Assembly (NCBI GenBank): GCA_024643365.1
Contig: JAHENC010000021.1
Location: 252,629-316,628 of the forward strand
Source: Crocinitomicaceae bacterium
GTDB lineage: Bacteria > Bacteroidota > Bacteroidia > Flavobacteriales_D > Crocinitomicaceae
DNA: 64,000 nucleotides
Direction: 5' to 3'
Part shown: positions 41,369-50,325 of the stretch, piece after piece
Layout: the number at the start of each line of letters is the position of its first letter
Numbering within the stretch: the stretch's first letter is position 1
Notes under the pieces: model-generated
What the model saw: the letters and a program-made list of their open reading frames with translations, nothing else
Told to the model about the DNA's origin: nothing
The model's database searches: none
Made by a program: the position numbers and the translations under genes

Positions 41369-42787
41369 TTAATCGACGTAACTTAACTTCAACATATTCG
41401 AAGCTCCGAGGTCCTCCAAAGGAATAGAAGCAATATTAATGACCAAATCACCAATATTTAAATAACCTTCAGACTTCATAAAGTACTTAATATCAGCAAT
41501 GGTATGATCTGTCGAAATACGTTTGTCATAGTAAAATGCTCGAACGCCCCAAACCAAATTTAATTGCGTCAAAATATCACGGTTACTTGTGAAGACATAA
41601 ATTTGACTGTTTGGACGTTGGGAAGCAATTTTATAGGCAGTGTATCCAGAAAAAGACATCGTAATAATCGCATCTGCTTCCACACGCTGAGACAAACGGC
41701 AGGCATTGAAACAAATCGAATCGGAAATAAAACGGTCACTGTTTTTAACCGGTAATTCCTCTTTATTGTACATCGCCGCATGTTTCTCCATCTCTTTGAT
41801 GATGTTTGCCATTGTTTCAATAACTTGAACTGGATAATTTCCTACGGAGGTTTCACCAGATAACATAACAGCATCAGCGCCATCGAGAACAGCATTCGCA
41901 ACGTCATTTACTTCTGCACGACTCGGCGTTAAATTTGCTATCATGGACTCCATCATTTGAGTAGCCACAATCACAGGTTTCGCAGATGAAATACACTTTG
42001 AAATCAACATTTTCTGAATGGAAGGAACGGTTTGATAAGGAACTTCTACCCCCAAATCTCCACGGGCAACCATTAGACCATCACTTTCCGCAATAATTGC
42101 ATCAATATTTTCAAGTGCTTCTGGTTTTTCAATTTTAGCAATGACTTTCGCATGGTGATTCTTTGCGGCAATCCTAGCTTTCAAATCTATGATGTCTTCT
42201 TGAGATCGAACGAAGGACAAACCAATCCAATCAACTTTATGTAATAACGCAAATTCTAAATCAGCAATATCCTTTTCCGTTAAAGAAGGCATGGAAATTT
42301 TTGTGTTCGGGAAATTCACCCCTTTTTTAGAAGATAGAATTCCACCTTGAATAATTTCACAACGTATCGTCGAGTGTCCATCCGTTTCGCGAACTTCTAG
42401 AACAATTTTTCCGTCATCCAATAGAATTCGTTCTCCCGGTTTCACCTCTTTTGGAAGAAGCGTGTAATTGATTGAAAAACGCTCTTTGTTTCCAATCACC
42501 TTATCCACCACTAAAAGAATCTCACTTCCATTTTCTAATGGAACACCGTTGTTTTCCATCTCGTTAGTTCGAATTTTTGGACCTTGTAAATCCGCAAGAA
42601 TCGCTACATTTAATCCAAGCTCTTCATTTAACGATCGAATTAATTCAACCGCTCCTGCATGATCCTCATATGAACCATGCGAGAAATTCAATCGACACAC
42701 GTTCAATCCTTCCAACATCATGTTTTTTAGCACTTCTCTTTTCAGAGAGGCCGGACCAAGTGTTGCTACAATTTTTGTTTTTTTCAT
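41369..42787 (-). CDS. pyk: Pyruvate kinase
   Basis: The 472-residue enzyme transfers phosphate from phosphoenolpyruvate to ADP in glycolysis. Visible motifs: KIVATLGPAS, CRLNFSHGSYEDH, the active-site lysine region VIAKIEKPEALENI, VARGDLGVEVP, PVIVATQMMESMI and DAVMLSGETSVGNYP. A C-terminal regulatory domain is present, so it is full length. It follows the IPExxxVDY gene (the stop of that gene lies at the pyk start), a neighbourhood typical of Bacteroidota. Confidence 0.97.
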   Translation of the reverse strand: MKKTKIVATLGPASLKREVLKNMMLEGLNVCRLNFSHGSYEDHAGAVELIRSLNEELGLNVAILADLQGPKIRTNEMENNGVPLENGSEILLVVDKVIGNKERFSINYTLLPKEVKPGERILLDDGKIVLEVRETDGHSTIRCEIIQGGILSSKKGVNFPNTKISMPSLTEKDIADLEFALLHKVDWIGLSFVRSQEDIIDLKARIAAKNHHAKVIAKIEKPEALENIDAIIAESDGLMVARGDLGVEVPYQTVPSIQKMLISKCISSAKPVIVATQMMESMIANLTPSRAEVNDVANAVLDGADAVMLSGETSVGNYPVQVIETMANIIKEMEKHAAMYNKEELPVKNSDRFISDSICFNACRLSQRVEADAIITMSFSGYTAYKIASQRPNSQIYVFTSNRDILTQLNLVWGVRAFYYDKRISTDHTIADIKYFMKSEGYLNIGDLVINIASIPLEDLGASNMLKLSYVD

Positions 42788-42788
42788 C

Positions 42789-43217
42789 TTAACTAGTTAA
42801 ATATGCGATCATGTCAAATTCTTCGGCGGGGAAATCAAAAACCGCCACAATTCCATTGATTTTTCTTAATTTCAAAATAAGTTCTTCTTTTTCGAAGGTG
42901 AAATTCTCTCGTAAAACAAAGAAATAATCTATCATCGGTCTTTCGGGATGAAAAACACCTTGTTCTTGTTTGTTTTTTATCAAGTAATAACGAGTTAGAT
43001 ACTCTTCATCAAAGTAGGTGAAATGACGAAATGGAACCGTTTCCTTTGCTTTAGTTGGACGAAGTTCATACACCTCGTTCGACTTGGTCAGGTTCAAATC
43101 TAAACATTGATTTAGCTCCCAAGCCAAGCGGTAATCTGCAAAAGCACATGAAACACCATAGACCTCTAAGGTTGTTTCATCTTCCAGAACCAAATCGTAT
43201 TTTTTAACCTTAGTCAT
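42789..43217 (-). CDS. IPExxxVDY-family protein
   Basis: The protein (142 residues from the ATG at 43217; an upstream in-frame ATG at 43274 would add 19 residues of poor quality) matches the Bacteroidota-specific IPExxxVDY family, which is habitually encoded just upstream of pyk, as here. The name-giving motif appears as HPERPMIDYFFVL, so the first residue is His rather than Ile and Val is Ile. N-terminal KKYDLVLEDETTLEVYGVSC and LAWELNQCLDLNL also fit. Cytoplasmic; function unknown. Confidence 0.85.
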   Translation of the reverse strand: MTKVKKYDLVLEDETTLEVYGVSCAFADYRLAWELNQCLDLNLTKSNEVYELRPTKAKETVPFRHFTYFDEEYLTRYYLIKNKQEQGVFHPERPMIDYFFVLRENFTFEKEELILKLRKINGIVAVFDFPAEEFDMIAYLTS

Positions 43218-43341
43218 TTCTCTTTTCAAAATTAGGCATTCTACTTGAATGAGAAATGCACAATTGCTTGTCAATTGAAGGATTTCAACAAAAGTTTTTC
43301 GCTTTAATTTTTAACTACTTTTGTTTTAGCAACAACAAAAA

Positions 43342-44037
43342 ATGAAAATTAGCACCATCTCCTTCCTATTCTTTCTTTGTTTCTTCGGAAATAGCATCGC
43401 GCAACCGACAAAGAAAATCACGAATCAAGATAATTATGCTTGGCAATTTGGTGCATCATGGTTATTAACCGACGATGACGGTTATGAATTAAATCCATTT
43501 TCTTCATCCAAACTGCACAGCGCTCCTTTTCCAACGCGAATTTTTGTTGACAAATACATCTATAATGGCTGGAGTGCAGACGGAGCAATTGGCTTTCAAA
43601 AATACGATGCAACGAAACTTGTAAACGATTCAATTGGAATTTCAGGAAGTATGATTTCTACTGATTTAGCCTTAAAATATTCTTTCTACAAAAAACTAGG
43701 ACGCGGAATCGTTGATCCGTATATCGGCGCGGGTCTTGGTACTACACTAAGAACTTCTGATAAGCGCAATACTGCAAAAACACTTTCTCCAACGTGTAAT
43801 TTCTCCCTTGGATGTACTTTTTGGATGAGCAGCAAACTTGGATTGCAAGTTCAAGGTACCATGAAATTAGGTTTGACAGATTTGTTCAAAAGTTCAGATT
43901 ACATGCAATACAGTATTGGACTGACTTACCGAATTCCGAAAACAGATGGTTATAAAAGTGATTTTGAGAAATCTAAATATAAAATTTCACGTCACAGAAC
44001 GCGCATCAAAGTGAAGAAACCAAAAAGTGAATCCTAA
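43342..44037 (+). CDS. OmpA-like outer-membrane beta-barrel protein
   Basis: The 231-residue protein has a signal peptide (cut near SIAQ, residue 20) and alternating strands typical of a small eight-stranded barrel (WQFGASWLLTDDDGYE, YNGWSADGAIGFQKYD, VDPYIGAGLGTTL, YSIGLTYRIPK). The C-terminal ~35 residues are very basic (KSKYKISRHRTRIKVKKPK), which is unusual for a barrel and may be a periplasmic tail. A -7 element TACTTTTG lies at 43316-43323. It has no recognisable OmpA peptidoglycan domain. Confidence 0.7.
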   Translation: MKISTISFLFFLCFFGNSIAQPTKKITNQDNYAWQFGASWLLTDDDGYELNPFSSSKLHSAPFPTRIFVDKYIYNGWSADGAIGFQKYDATKLVNDSIGISGSMISTDLALKYSFYKKLGRGIVDPYIGAGLGTTLRTSDKRNTAKTLSPTCNFSLGCTFWMSSKLGLQVQGTMKLGLTDLFKSSDYMQYSIGLTYRIPKTDGYKSDFEKSKYKISRHRTRIKVKKPKSES

Positions 44038-44402
44038 TTCTGGATCGTAAATCTTTTCTGTGATTTTTGTTTACTCGTTTCAATACCGAAATAATAAGTG
44101 CCATTCGGCAATTCGGTCGTTTGAAATTTAAGTAAGTTTCCGCCTTGTTCGTATTCTTTGTCTGTTAATGTCAAAACCACTTCATCAGCTTTCCAAATAT
44201 GAAAAGCGACATGAGTCGTACTAGGACAAACAAAATAAAAACTTACCTCTCCAGACGCTGGTTCATGATTAAGTGAATACAATTCACAAAATTGTGCTTG
44301 ATCAACATTGCCTTTCGATAAATACCTTAGTAAAAATCGGTATGCGATAATTGCCACCAAAATAAGCAGTGTAGCAATTAAAAACTCTATTATCATTTCC
44401 AT
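44034..44402 (-). CDS. Membrane-anchored small protein of unknown function
   Basis: The 122-residue protein has one N-terminal membrane helix (residues 3-25, MIIEFLIATLLILVAIIAYR) and a beta-rich domain ending in ELPNGTYYFGIETSKQKSQK, which resembles a small Ig-like or CBM-like fold. Its start overlaps the stop of the DUF493 gene by 1 bp (TAATG), so the two are coupled. It also ends tail to tail, with 4-bp overlap, with the barrel gene. Family not recognised. Confidence 0.65.
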   Translation of the reverse strand: MEMIIEFLIATLLILVAIIAYRFLLRYLSKGNVDQAQFCELYSLNHEPASGEVSFYFVCPSTTHVAFHIWKADEVVLTLTDKEYEQGGNLLKFQTTELPNGTYYFGIETSKQKSQKRFTIQN

Positions 44403-44665
44403 TATAACGAAATTACACCTTTAATTTGAGCCGCTTTTTCGTAGATTTCTATGATGGAATCCACAGATAGCATGACTTCTTTTACACTTACACTTACATA
44501 ATTACCCTTGCCAGATTGGTGATAGGTGATGTCCGCATGCTCATCGAACAAGGCACTAACCAAAGCCATATGTTCATTGTTATTCGGGACAATAAACTTA
44601 AACAAGTACACATTGGGCCAATCGAGTTGCTCTAATTGAGCCCTTAAATTATCAAATACACTCAC
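44402..44665 (-). CDS. DUF493 (YbeD-like) protein
   Basis: The 87-residue protein matches DUF493/YbeD (PF04359): LDWPNVYLFKFIVPNNNEH at the N-terminus, then SGKGNYVSVSVKEVMLSVDS, an ACT-like alpha/beta fold. In gamma-proteobacteria ybeD lies near lipB; the role is unclear, possibly allosteric regulation. It is the first gene of a two-gene minus-strand unit. Confidence 0.85.
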   Translation of the reverse strand: MSVFDNLRAQLEQLDWPNVYLFKFIVPNNNEHMALVSALFDEHADITYHQSGKGNYVSVSVKEVMLSVDSIIEIYEKAAQIKGVISL

Positions 44666-44712
44666 GGGACAAAGTTAAGCAAGCATTTTCATTCTCAGCT
44701 TGAAGATCTTTT

Positions 44713-44720
44713 TAATTTTG
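44713..44720 (+). promoter_or_regulatory. -7 promoter element close to the DUF5715 start codon
   Basis: TAATTTTG is a perfect -7 element and lies 7 bp before the ATG at 44728, so transcription would start within a few bases of the start codon. A matching -33 element is not clear. Confidence 0.45.
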
Positions 44721-44727
44721 TAGTTAC

Positions 44728-45417
44728 ATGAAATTATTTTCTTTTTGTCTTTTAACAATTAGTTTTGTCCTTGTCGGATTCGGTCTATTGAATCCAAACG
44801 AGCCAGAATACCATTTAAAAAAGAAAGACACCTCTCAAAATTCCTTCAACTGCGCCCAATTTGAATTTTCCAATTATAGTATAAAACTGAATAATCGACT
44901 CTGTGAATACATGGATCGTTCGGTAAAACAAGGCGTTAAACCATCCAAAGATAAACGAGGGATCCAACAACACATTCGGGCTGGAAAATTGCAATTAGTT
45001 GAGGCAAATACCGGTTTTGAGTTGGATACTTTTCAGTACTCATATGCCGCACTTACCCCCTATGCGAAAACGATTCTTTACGAAATAGGTAAAGCTTTTC
45101 ATGACTCCCTTCAACAAACACCTTTGGCGAACACCAAGTTAATCGTAACATCTATGACTCGGACGCATTATACGGTATCTCGGCTTGTAAGACACAATCG
45201 GACAGCGGTTAGAAAAAGTCCACACTTAAACGGGAATAGTTTCGATTTTTCCTTTTCGCGCTTTGTAAGTACGCGCACCTTGACCGATTGTGAGGTCCAT
45301 TACCTACAAGAACTTTGCTCCTCCATCCTTTTTAACATGAAAAAATCATGTAAAATTTGGGCCACATTTGAAAAAAATGAGGAATGTCTACATGTCGTAG
45401 CGCGCATGGGAAAATAA
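44728..45417 (+). CDS. DUF5715-family envelope protein
   Basis: The 229-residue protein has a signal or anchor segment (residues 2-20). The C-terminal part contains VTSMTRTHYTVSRLVRHN, then SPHLNGNSFDFSF and EECLHVVAR: a H...(D) ... H pattern like DUF5715 (PF18979) and the metal-binding layout of M15-type D-Ala-D-Ala peptidases (HxxGxxxD...ExxH replaced by HLNGNSFDF and ECLHVV). A cell-wall peptidase-like fold is plausible. The gene ends 24 bp before the DUF5916 gene. Confidence 0.75.
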   Translation: MKLFSFCLLTISFVLVGFGLLNPNEPEYHLKKKDTSQNSFNCAQFEFSNYSIKLNNRLCEYMDRSVKQGVKPSKDKRGIQQHIRAGKLQLVEANTGFELDTFQYSYAALTPYAKTILYEIGKAFHDSLQQTPLANTKLIVTSMTRTHYTVSRLVRHNRTAVRKSPHLNGNSFDFSFSRFVSTRTLTDCEVHYLQELCSSILFNMKKSCKIWATFEKNEECLHVVARMGK

Positions 45418-45441
45418 AAAAATAACTTACTTTTGCTTCGA

Positions 45442-47907
45442 ATGAAACGATTTCTCCTCCTCTTATTTTTACTTCCTTGCAGCTTAGCATTCAATCAAAC
45501 AACAACAGAACCCACTGCCGGAATTTCTGCACAACGAATTAATGTTGACCTGATTATTGATGGTAAACTTTCTGAAAAAGAATGGCAAACACCTGCAGAG
45601 GCACATTCCTTTACCCAACTTCAACCATACCCTGGAAACGAATCTAGAAAACGAACTGAGGTGAGAATTCTCTATGATGACAACGCCGTTTACATTAGTG
45701 CTATCTGTTTTGATGACCCAGATTCCGTGTCAAAAGTATTGTCCATCCGCGATGACTATAATCCTAACTTAGACATATTTAGTATTTATCTTGACACCTA
45801 CAATGATGATCAAAATGGATTCTATTTTGGTGTAACAAGTCGTGGTGTTCAAATTGACGCGAAAATACAAGGTAGTAATTACATCGGTGAATTAAACCTC
45901 GCTTGGTCTAGTGCAACTGTACTTACTGACCAAGGTTGGACACTTGAAATCCGCATTCCATATAGTGCGATTCGCTTTCCTAATACCGAAATTCAAAAAT
46001 GGGGAATTAACTTCTCTCGAGAAATTTCAAGATATAGAGAAAATTCGACTTGGGTGAAAGTGAATCCTGACCTCGAAAACTTTCTGATTGAAAATGGTGA
46101 AGTAGTCGGAATTAAAGGGATCAAACCTCCGCTTCGTTTGGCACTAATGCCCTATGTTTCTTCTTATTTAGACCGCATTCCAAAGGGAGATGGTACTTTC
46201 GGCTGGACACGTTCGCTAAACGGCGGAATGGACATCAAATACGGAGTCAATGAAGCATTTACTTTAGACGTGACACTTGTTCCTGATTTTGGTCAAGTTG
46301 TATTTGATCAACAGGTATTGAATTTGAGTCCGTTTGAGGTGCAGTTCAATGAAAATCGTCAATTTTTTACTGAGGGCACCGAATTATTCAATAAAGCAGG
46401 ACTTTTCTATAGTCGAAGAATTGGAATCCAATCACCTTACAAAGTAGTAACTACGATGTTAGGTCCGGATGAATATTTAAAAAATGTTCCTTCTGGATCA
46501 AAGTTATACAATGCGACAAAGCTTTCTGGACGTATGAGCAATGGACTCGGTATTGGCGTTTTTAACGCGGTGAATGCCGCTCAATTCGGAACAGCCGTTA
46601 ATTACGATAGTGGATTAGAACGTGAAGTCATGATTTCACCTCTAACGAATTACAATGTATTTGTACTCGATCAAAACTTAAAAAACAACAGCTCCGTTAC
46701 ATTTACTAATACAAGTGTTTTGCGTTCTGGTGAATTTTATGATGCCAATGTCAGTGGATTAAATTTCAATGCCAATACGAAGAATAATAAATTCAATTTT
46801 AACGGAAAAACGACTGTTTCTGTCCAAAGAAGCACAAATTCCACTGTTGGATATAATTACAATTTCAACTTTGGAAAGCAACGTGGTACTTGGGTTTATG
46901 GTATTGGATACCTAGAAGAATCCGATAAATTTGATCCAAATGACCTTGGATTCAACTATAATAATAATAAGCGCATCCTTGAAGTATCGGGTGCTTACCG
47001 GAACTTTAAGCCAAAGTGGAACCAATTAACGAAAGTCATTTTAAGTGGGTCAGTTTCTAGTATGCGCCTTTATGAGCCAAATAATTATGTGGGAACCTAT
47101 TCGAACTTAGGATTTGTTATTGTTTCTAAGTCCTTTAATGCAACAGGATTTGGGAATTACAATACCCTGACAAACAACTACGATTATTTTGAGCCACGTG
47201 TCTGGGGAAGTTACTTCCTTCGTCCAAAGACGTATAGTTTCAATTGGTGGATTTCAACCAATTACCAAAAACGATTGGCACTAGATGCTGGAATTGTTTA
47301 TACAATCGTTTCGAGGGATCAATGGAAAGAATATGGCTATAATTTTAGTCCGCGTATACGTTTTACAGACTTCCTTTCCATGAGTTATAACTGGAATCAA
47401 GATTTTGAACGAAACAGTGAAGGTTATGCCGTTCCTTTCGATGAACCTACAAATGTCCCCTCTGGAATTATCTTTGGAAAACGTGACAGAATAAATACCA
47501 CACAGACCATTTCAATGGACTATATTCTAACGAACCGAATGGGTATTACATTCCGCTTAAGACATTACCGTTCTGCGATTAACTACCATAATTTCGGTGC
47601 TTTAAATGAGCAAGGATTAATCGATGTTATTCAAAATTACCAGGGATTAACTAGTAACGGAGAATCCGCTTACAACATTAATTACAACGCCTTTACAATC
47701 GACTTTCAATACCGTTGGGTTTTTCAACCGAACAGTGAATTCAACATTGTTTGGAAAAATTCTATTTTCAGTGCTGACAAAGATGTGCAATCGATGTACT
47801 GGTCCAATCTGCAAAACACCTTAGCAAATGGACCAGTAAACAGTTTGTCATTTAAGTTAATCTACTGGCTTGATGCTGGTAGTATGATTTCAAAAATGAA
47901 GTTGTAA
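45442..47907 (+). CDS. DUF5916 outer-membrane protein with CBM9-like N-terminus
   Basis: The 821-residue protein (ATG 45442; a TTG at 45433 would add three residues) has a signal peptide (cut near AFNQ, residue 19), a carbohydrate-binding family 9-like domain (residues ~35-190: LIIDGKLSEKEWQTPAEA, VRILYDDNAVYISAICFDDP, WTLEIRIPYSAIRFP) and a DUF5916 barrel region to the C-terminus (FGQVVFDQQVLNLSPFE, ENRQFFTEG). A -7 element TACTTTTG at 45428-45435 lies just before the start. It probably binds or transports a carbohydrate or peptide at the outer membrane; the substrate is unknown. It abuts the convergent PspC gene. Confidence 0.87.
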   Translation: MKRFLLLLFLLPCSLAFNQTTTEPTAGISAQRINVDLIIDGKLSEKEWQTPAEAHSFTQLQPYPGNESRKRTEVRILYDDNAVYISAICFDDPDSVSKVLSIRDDYNPNLDIFSIYLDTYNDDQNGFYFGVTSRGVQIDAKIQGSNYIGELNLAWSSATVLTDQGWTLEIRIPYSAIRFPNTEIQKWGINFSREISRYRENSTWVKVNPDLENFLIENGEVVGIKGIKPPLRLALMPYVSSYLDRIPKGDGTFGWTRSLNGGMDIKYGVNEAFTLDVTLVPDFGQVVFDQQVLNLSPFEVQFNENRQFFTEGTELFNKAGLFYSRRIGIQSPYKVVTTMLGPDEYLKNVPSGSKLYNATKLSGRMSNGLGIGVFNAVNAAQFGTAVNYDSGLEREVMISPLTNYNVFVLDQNLKNNSSVTFTNTSVLRSGEFYDANVSGLNFNANTKNNKFNFNGKTTVSVQRSTNSTVGYNYNFNFGKQRGTWVYGIGYLEESDKFDPNDLGFNYNNNKRILEVSGAYRNFKPKWNQLTKVILSGSVSSMRLYEPNNYVGTYSNLGFVIVSKSFNATGFGNYNTLTNNYDYFEPRVWGSYFLRPKTYSFNWWISTNYQKRLALDAGIVYTIVSRDQWKEYGYNFSPRIRFTDFLSMSYNWNQDFERNSEGYAVPFDEPTNVPSGIIFGKRDRINTTQTISMDYILTNRMGITFRLRHYRSAINYHNFGALNEQGLIDVIQNYQGLTSNGESAYNINYNAFTIDFQYRWVFQPNSEFNIVWKNSIFSADKDVQSMYWSNLQNTLANGPVNSLSFKLIYWLDAGSMISKMKL

Positions 47908-49422
47908 TTACCATTTAGAATACTCACCATCATTGGAGATATATCCATGTTGGAAGGTTTCTGTAGTGGAATCACTTTCTTCAATGAAGCTTGGATAGAC
48001 TTGGAGTTTTTCATAAAAAATCTTGCCTCCAGATGGCACTGCAATCATAAACTTCACATTTTGATCGCGGAATTTATCCGATGCTGGGAAGGAATACATC
48101 GTTTCCAACAACATTCGATTATCCTGGAATTCATACGTGCATTTAACGTTTCTCGCTTTTTTCAATGCGGATTCATGCGTGCGTCCTTGGGAATCATTGA
48201 TTTGTTTAATGTGAAACAAGGAATCACTTGATTGTGAATATACCAATTCAATTCCTTGTAGGTAAACACGTCCATTTTTTATCGTAATCACCCCTTCATC
48301 TCCATTGCTTTTAATTTTGAATCCATCGATTAATTGACCTTCAATAGATTTCTTTTCAATGTTTAATTCTAGGCCTGGAATTGTGGCAATTTCTTTTTCC
48401 ACCTCTCCGTATATCGCCATAGAACGTCCAATTTGAACTCCACCCAACGAAACAAGTACAATACCTACAACGAGTGTTACTCCGAAAATGGCTGTCAAAA
48501 CCTTCAAATACGTTGCTTTGAATTGGGTTATCAGTCGAATGCCAAATAAATAACATTGTGCGACCACGGCGATTGAAATCAATGCAATTCCAAGATGAGA
48601 ATAGAACTCATGAGTAGTTGATTCAAACAACAATCCACCGAAATCCTGGAAGGACATAAATCGCCCGTTGTATTGTGCAGGAATGATATCCGGATTGACA
48701 AAGAAGAAAATAATAGCAAAGACAAAAACACCTGTCCCGAATAGCAAAGCCCAAACCCCAATGACCACTGAAATAATGCGGAGAATACCTGCAATTGACG
48801 ATTGAATGCCTGAATTTGACTTCAATTCTTTTGCTCCTTTTTTGATGCGATTGGCCGCATCACCTAATTCCGATTTCATGTTTTCAATATTCACATGCTG
48901 ACCTTTCATTCGCAGTTTATCGCTACTGGTTCTTGCCATTGGAACTATTGCCCAAAGAACAATATAAAGCAGGAATCCAATTCCAAAAGTTAAAAAGGTA
49001 AAGACATAAATTGCCCGAATGATCAACACCTCAACGTTGAAATAAGCTGCCACACCAGCGCAAACTCCACCAAGCATTGCGCGATCACCATCTCGAAACA
49101 AACGTTTTTCTACGGGAATATCTGTTGTTGTTGATGTTTGTTCGTCATTACCACTTGATTCATCTGTGAAATCCTCAGGTTTCCCAAGTTTCTCAATGAT
49201 TTGTTCAATTACCGAAAGTTCAACTACCTGTTTGAAAGGCGTCAATTGCTGTTGAACCAATTCAACCATCCGCAATTCGATATCTTGGAGAATTTCATCA
49301 CTTCCTTCCTCTTTTTGAAGAACTTGCTTTAACTGCTGTAAATACGTATTCAAACGCTCAAAGGCTTGCTCCTCAAAAATGAATGGAATTCCTTGTAAAT
49401 GAATGGAAACTGTTTTGTTCAT
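47908..49422 (-). CDS. PspC-domain membrane protein
   Basis: The 504-residue protein has a cytoplasmic N-terminal helical region (residues 1-95, Gln/Leu-rich), a PspC domain (residues ~107-165: RLFRDGDRAMLGGVCAGVAAY then FGIGFLLYIVLWAIVP) and further membrane helices (about residues 215-245, 270-295 and 315-340) followed by a soluble beta-rich C-terminal domain. PspC proteins sense envelope stress. It follows a PadR regulator gene by 10 bp, a pairing seen widely in Bacteroidota, so PadR probably controls it. Confidence 0.87.
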   Translation of the reverse strand: MNKTVSIHLQGIPFIFEEQAFERLNTYLQQLKQVLQKEEGSDEILQDIELRMVELVQQQLTPFKQVVELSVIEQIIEKLGKPEDFTDESSGNDEQTSTTTDIPVEKRLFRDGDRAMLGGVCAGVAAYFNVEVLIIRAIYVFTFLTFGIGFLLYIVLWAIVPMARTSSDKLRMKGQHVNIENMKSELGDAANRIKKGAKELKSNSGIQSSIAGILRIISVVIGVWALLFGTGVFVFAIIFFFVNPDIIPAQYNGRFMSFQDFGGLLFESTTHEFYSHLGIALISIAVVAQCYLFGIRLITQFKATYLKVLTAIFGVTLVVGIVLVSLGGVQIGRSMAIYGEVEKEIATIPGLELNIEKKSIEGQLIDGFKIKSNGDEGVITIKNGRVYLQGIELVYSQSSDSLFHIKQINDSQGRTHESALKKARNVKCTYEFQDNRMLLETMYSFPASDKFRDQNVKFMIAVPSGGKIFYEKLQVYPSFIEESDSTTETFQHGYISNDGEYSKW

Positions 49423-49432
49423 AATCTATGTA

Positions 49433-49759
49433 TTATAAGGTTGTAATATGACTCACCGCTAATTGCAGTTCTGTCCATGTGCGTTCTAATTCGCTTAAAA
49501 AAGCTTTTCCTTCTTGCGTAATAGTGTAATATTTTCTTGGCGGACCAGACGTAGATTCTGCCCAGCGATAATCTAACAATTGCATGTTCTTCAATCTTGT
49601 CAATAAAGGATAAATCGTCCCCTCCACTACCTTCAATTGCGCTAAATCAAGTCGCTCTAAGATTTCAGAAGGATATGCTTCTTTTTTATCCAAAATGCTT
49701 AAAATGCAATACTCGAGTATTCCTTTGCGCATTTGAGACTGTGTATTTTCAACATTCAT
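49433..49759 (-). CDS. PadR-family transcriptional regulator
   Basis: The 108-residue protein has the PadR winged helix (GILEYCILSILDKKEAYPSE, then VVEGTIYPLLTRLKNMQLL, RKYYTITQEGKAFL) and belongs to the short PadR class without a long C-terminal helix domain. PadR proteins usually repress until a stress signal or ligand binds. It is co-transcribed with the PspC gene; an inverted repeat sits over its own promoter. Confidence 0.92.
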   Translation of the reverse strand: MNVENTQSQMRKGILEYCILSILDKKEAYPSEILERLDLAQLKVVEGTIYPLLTRLKNMQLLDYRWAESTSGPPRKYYTITQEGKAFLSELERTWTELQLAVSHITTL

Positions 49760-49762
49760 TTA

Positions 49763-49787
49763 GACATATTTTATACAAAGATATATG
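49763..49787 (-). promoter_or_regulatory. PadR promoter with candidate operator
   Basis: On the minus strand TATCTTTG (49775-49782) is a perfect -7 element just upstream of padR. It is spanned by the inverted repeat ACATAT (49763-49768) and ATATGT (49782-49787), which resembles the ATGT/ACAT dyads bound by PadR proteins, so autorepression is likely. Confidence 0.5.
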
Positions 49788-49820
49788 TTTAATATTGTAT
49801 TATGCTATACATAGTAGATA

Positions 49821-49857
49821 AAAATAAAAAAAAGTGCCTTTATTATTTTAAGCACTT
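49821..49857 (-). terminator. Terminator of the paaABCD operon
   Basis: On the minus strand AAGTGC (49852-49857) and GCACTT (49832-49837) form a stem whose 5' half lies inside the last paaD codons, followed by a T-rich run (49821-49831). Confidence 0.65.
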
Positions 49858-50325
49858 AAAGTAATCAAATGGCTCTGAGCATATTAGACATTGGTAATGC
49901 GCTTTGCAAGCAGTACTCCCGAATTGACTAACCATTTTTGTTTCGAGAGAATTACATCTCGGACACGGCACAACCGTAGGAGCGGCAAAAAGTACGCTTT
50001 TGTCTACTTCAGCTTCCGGAGGAGCAATGCCAAATTCCTTTAGTTTTTTCCGTCCTGACTCCGAAAGCCAATCTGTTGTCCAGGCTGGAGAAAGCACCAA
50101 TTGTACTTTCGCTTGAACACCATGATCTTTTAACTTAAGTAGGATATCATCCTCCATAGTTTTCATAGCTGGACAACCGCTATACGTTGGAGTGATGGTA
50201 ATAAGCCATTCGTTATTGAGGTACTCAACTCCCCGTAACACACCAAGATCCGCCAGCGATAATACAGGAATTTCAGGATCACATACCTCTTCCAACCAGG
50301 AAAGAATGGATTCTTTGGTTACCAT
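49843..50325 (-). CDS. paaD: Phenylacetyl-CoA epoxidase subunit PaaD
   Basis: The 160-residue protein matches PaaD (DUF59/MIP18 fold N-terminus: LEEVCDPEIPVLSLADLGVLR, TPTYSGCPAMKTMEDDI) with a C-terminal zinc-ribbon of four cysteines (VPCPRCNSLE and QCLICSEPF). It is thought to help in iron-sulfur or di-iron cofactor assembly of the PaaABCE complex. It overlaps paaC by 7 bp and is the last gene of the minus-strand unit paaABCD. Confidence 0.95.
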   Translation of the reverse strand: MVTKESILSWLEEVCDPEIPVLSLADLGVLRGVEYLNNEWLITITPTYSGCPAMKTMEDDILLKLKDHGVQAKVQLVLSPAWTTDWLSESGRKKLKEFGIAPPEAEVDKSVLFAAPTVVPCPRCNSLETKMVSQFGSTACKAHYQCLICSEPFDYFKCLK

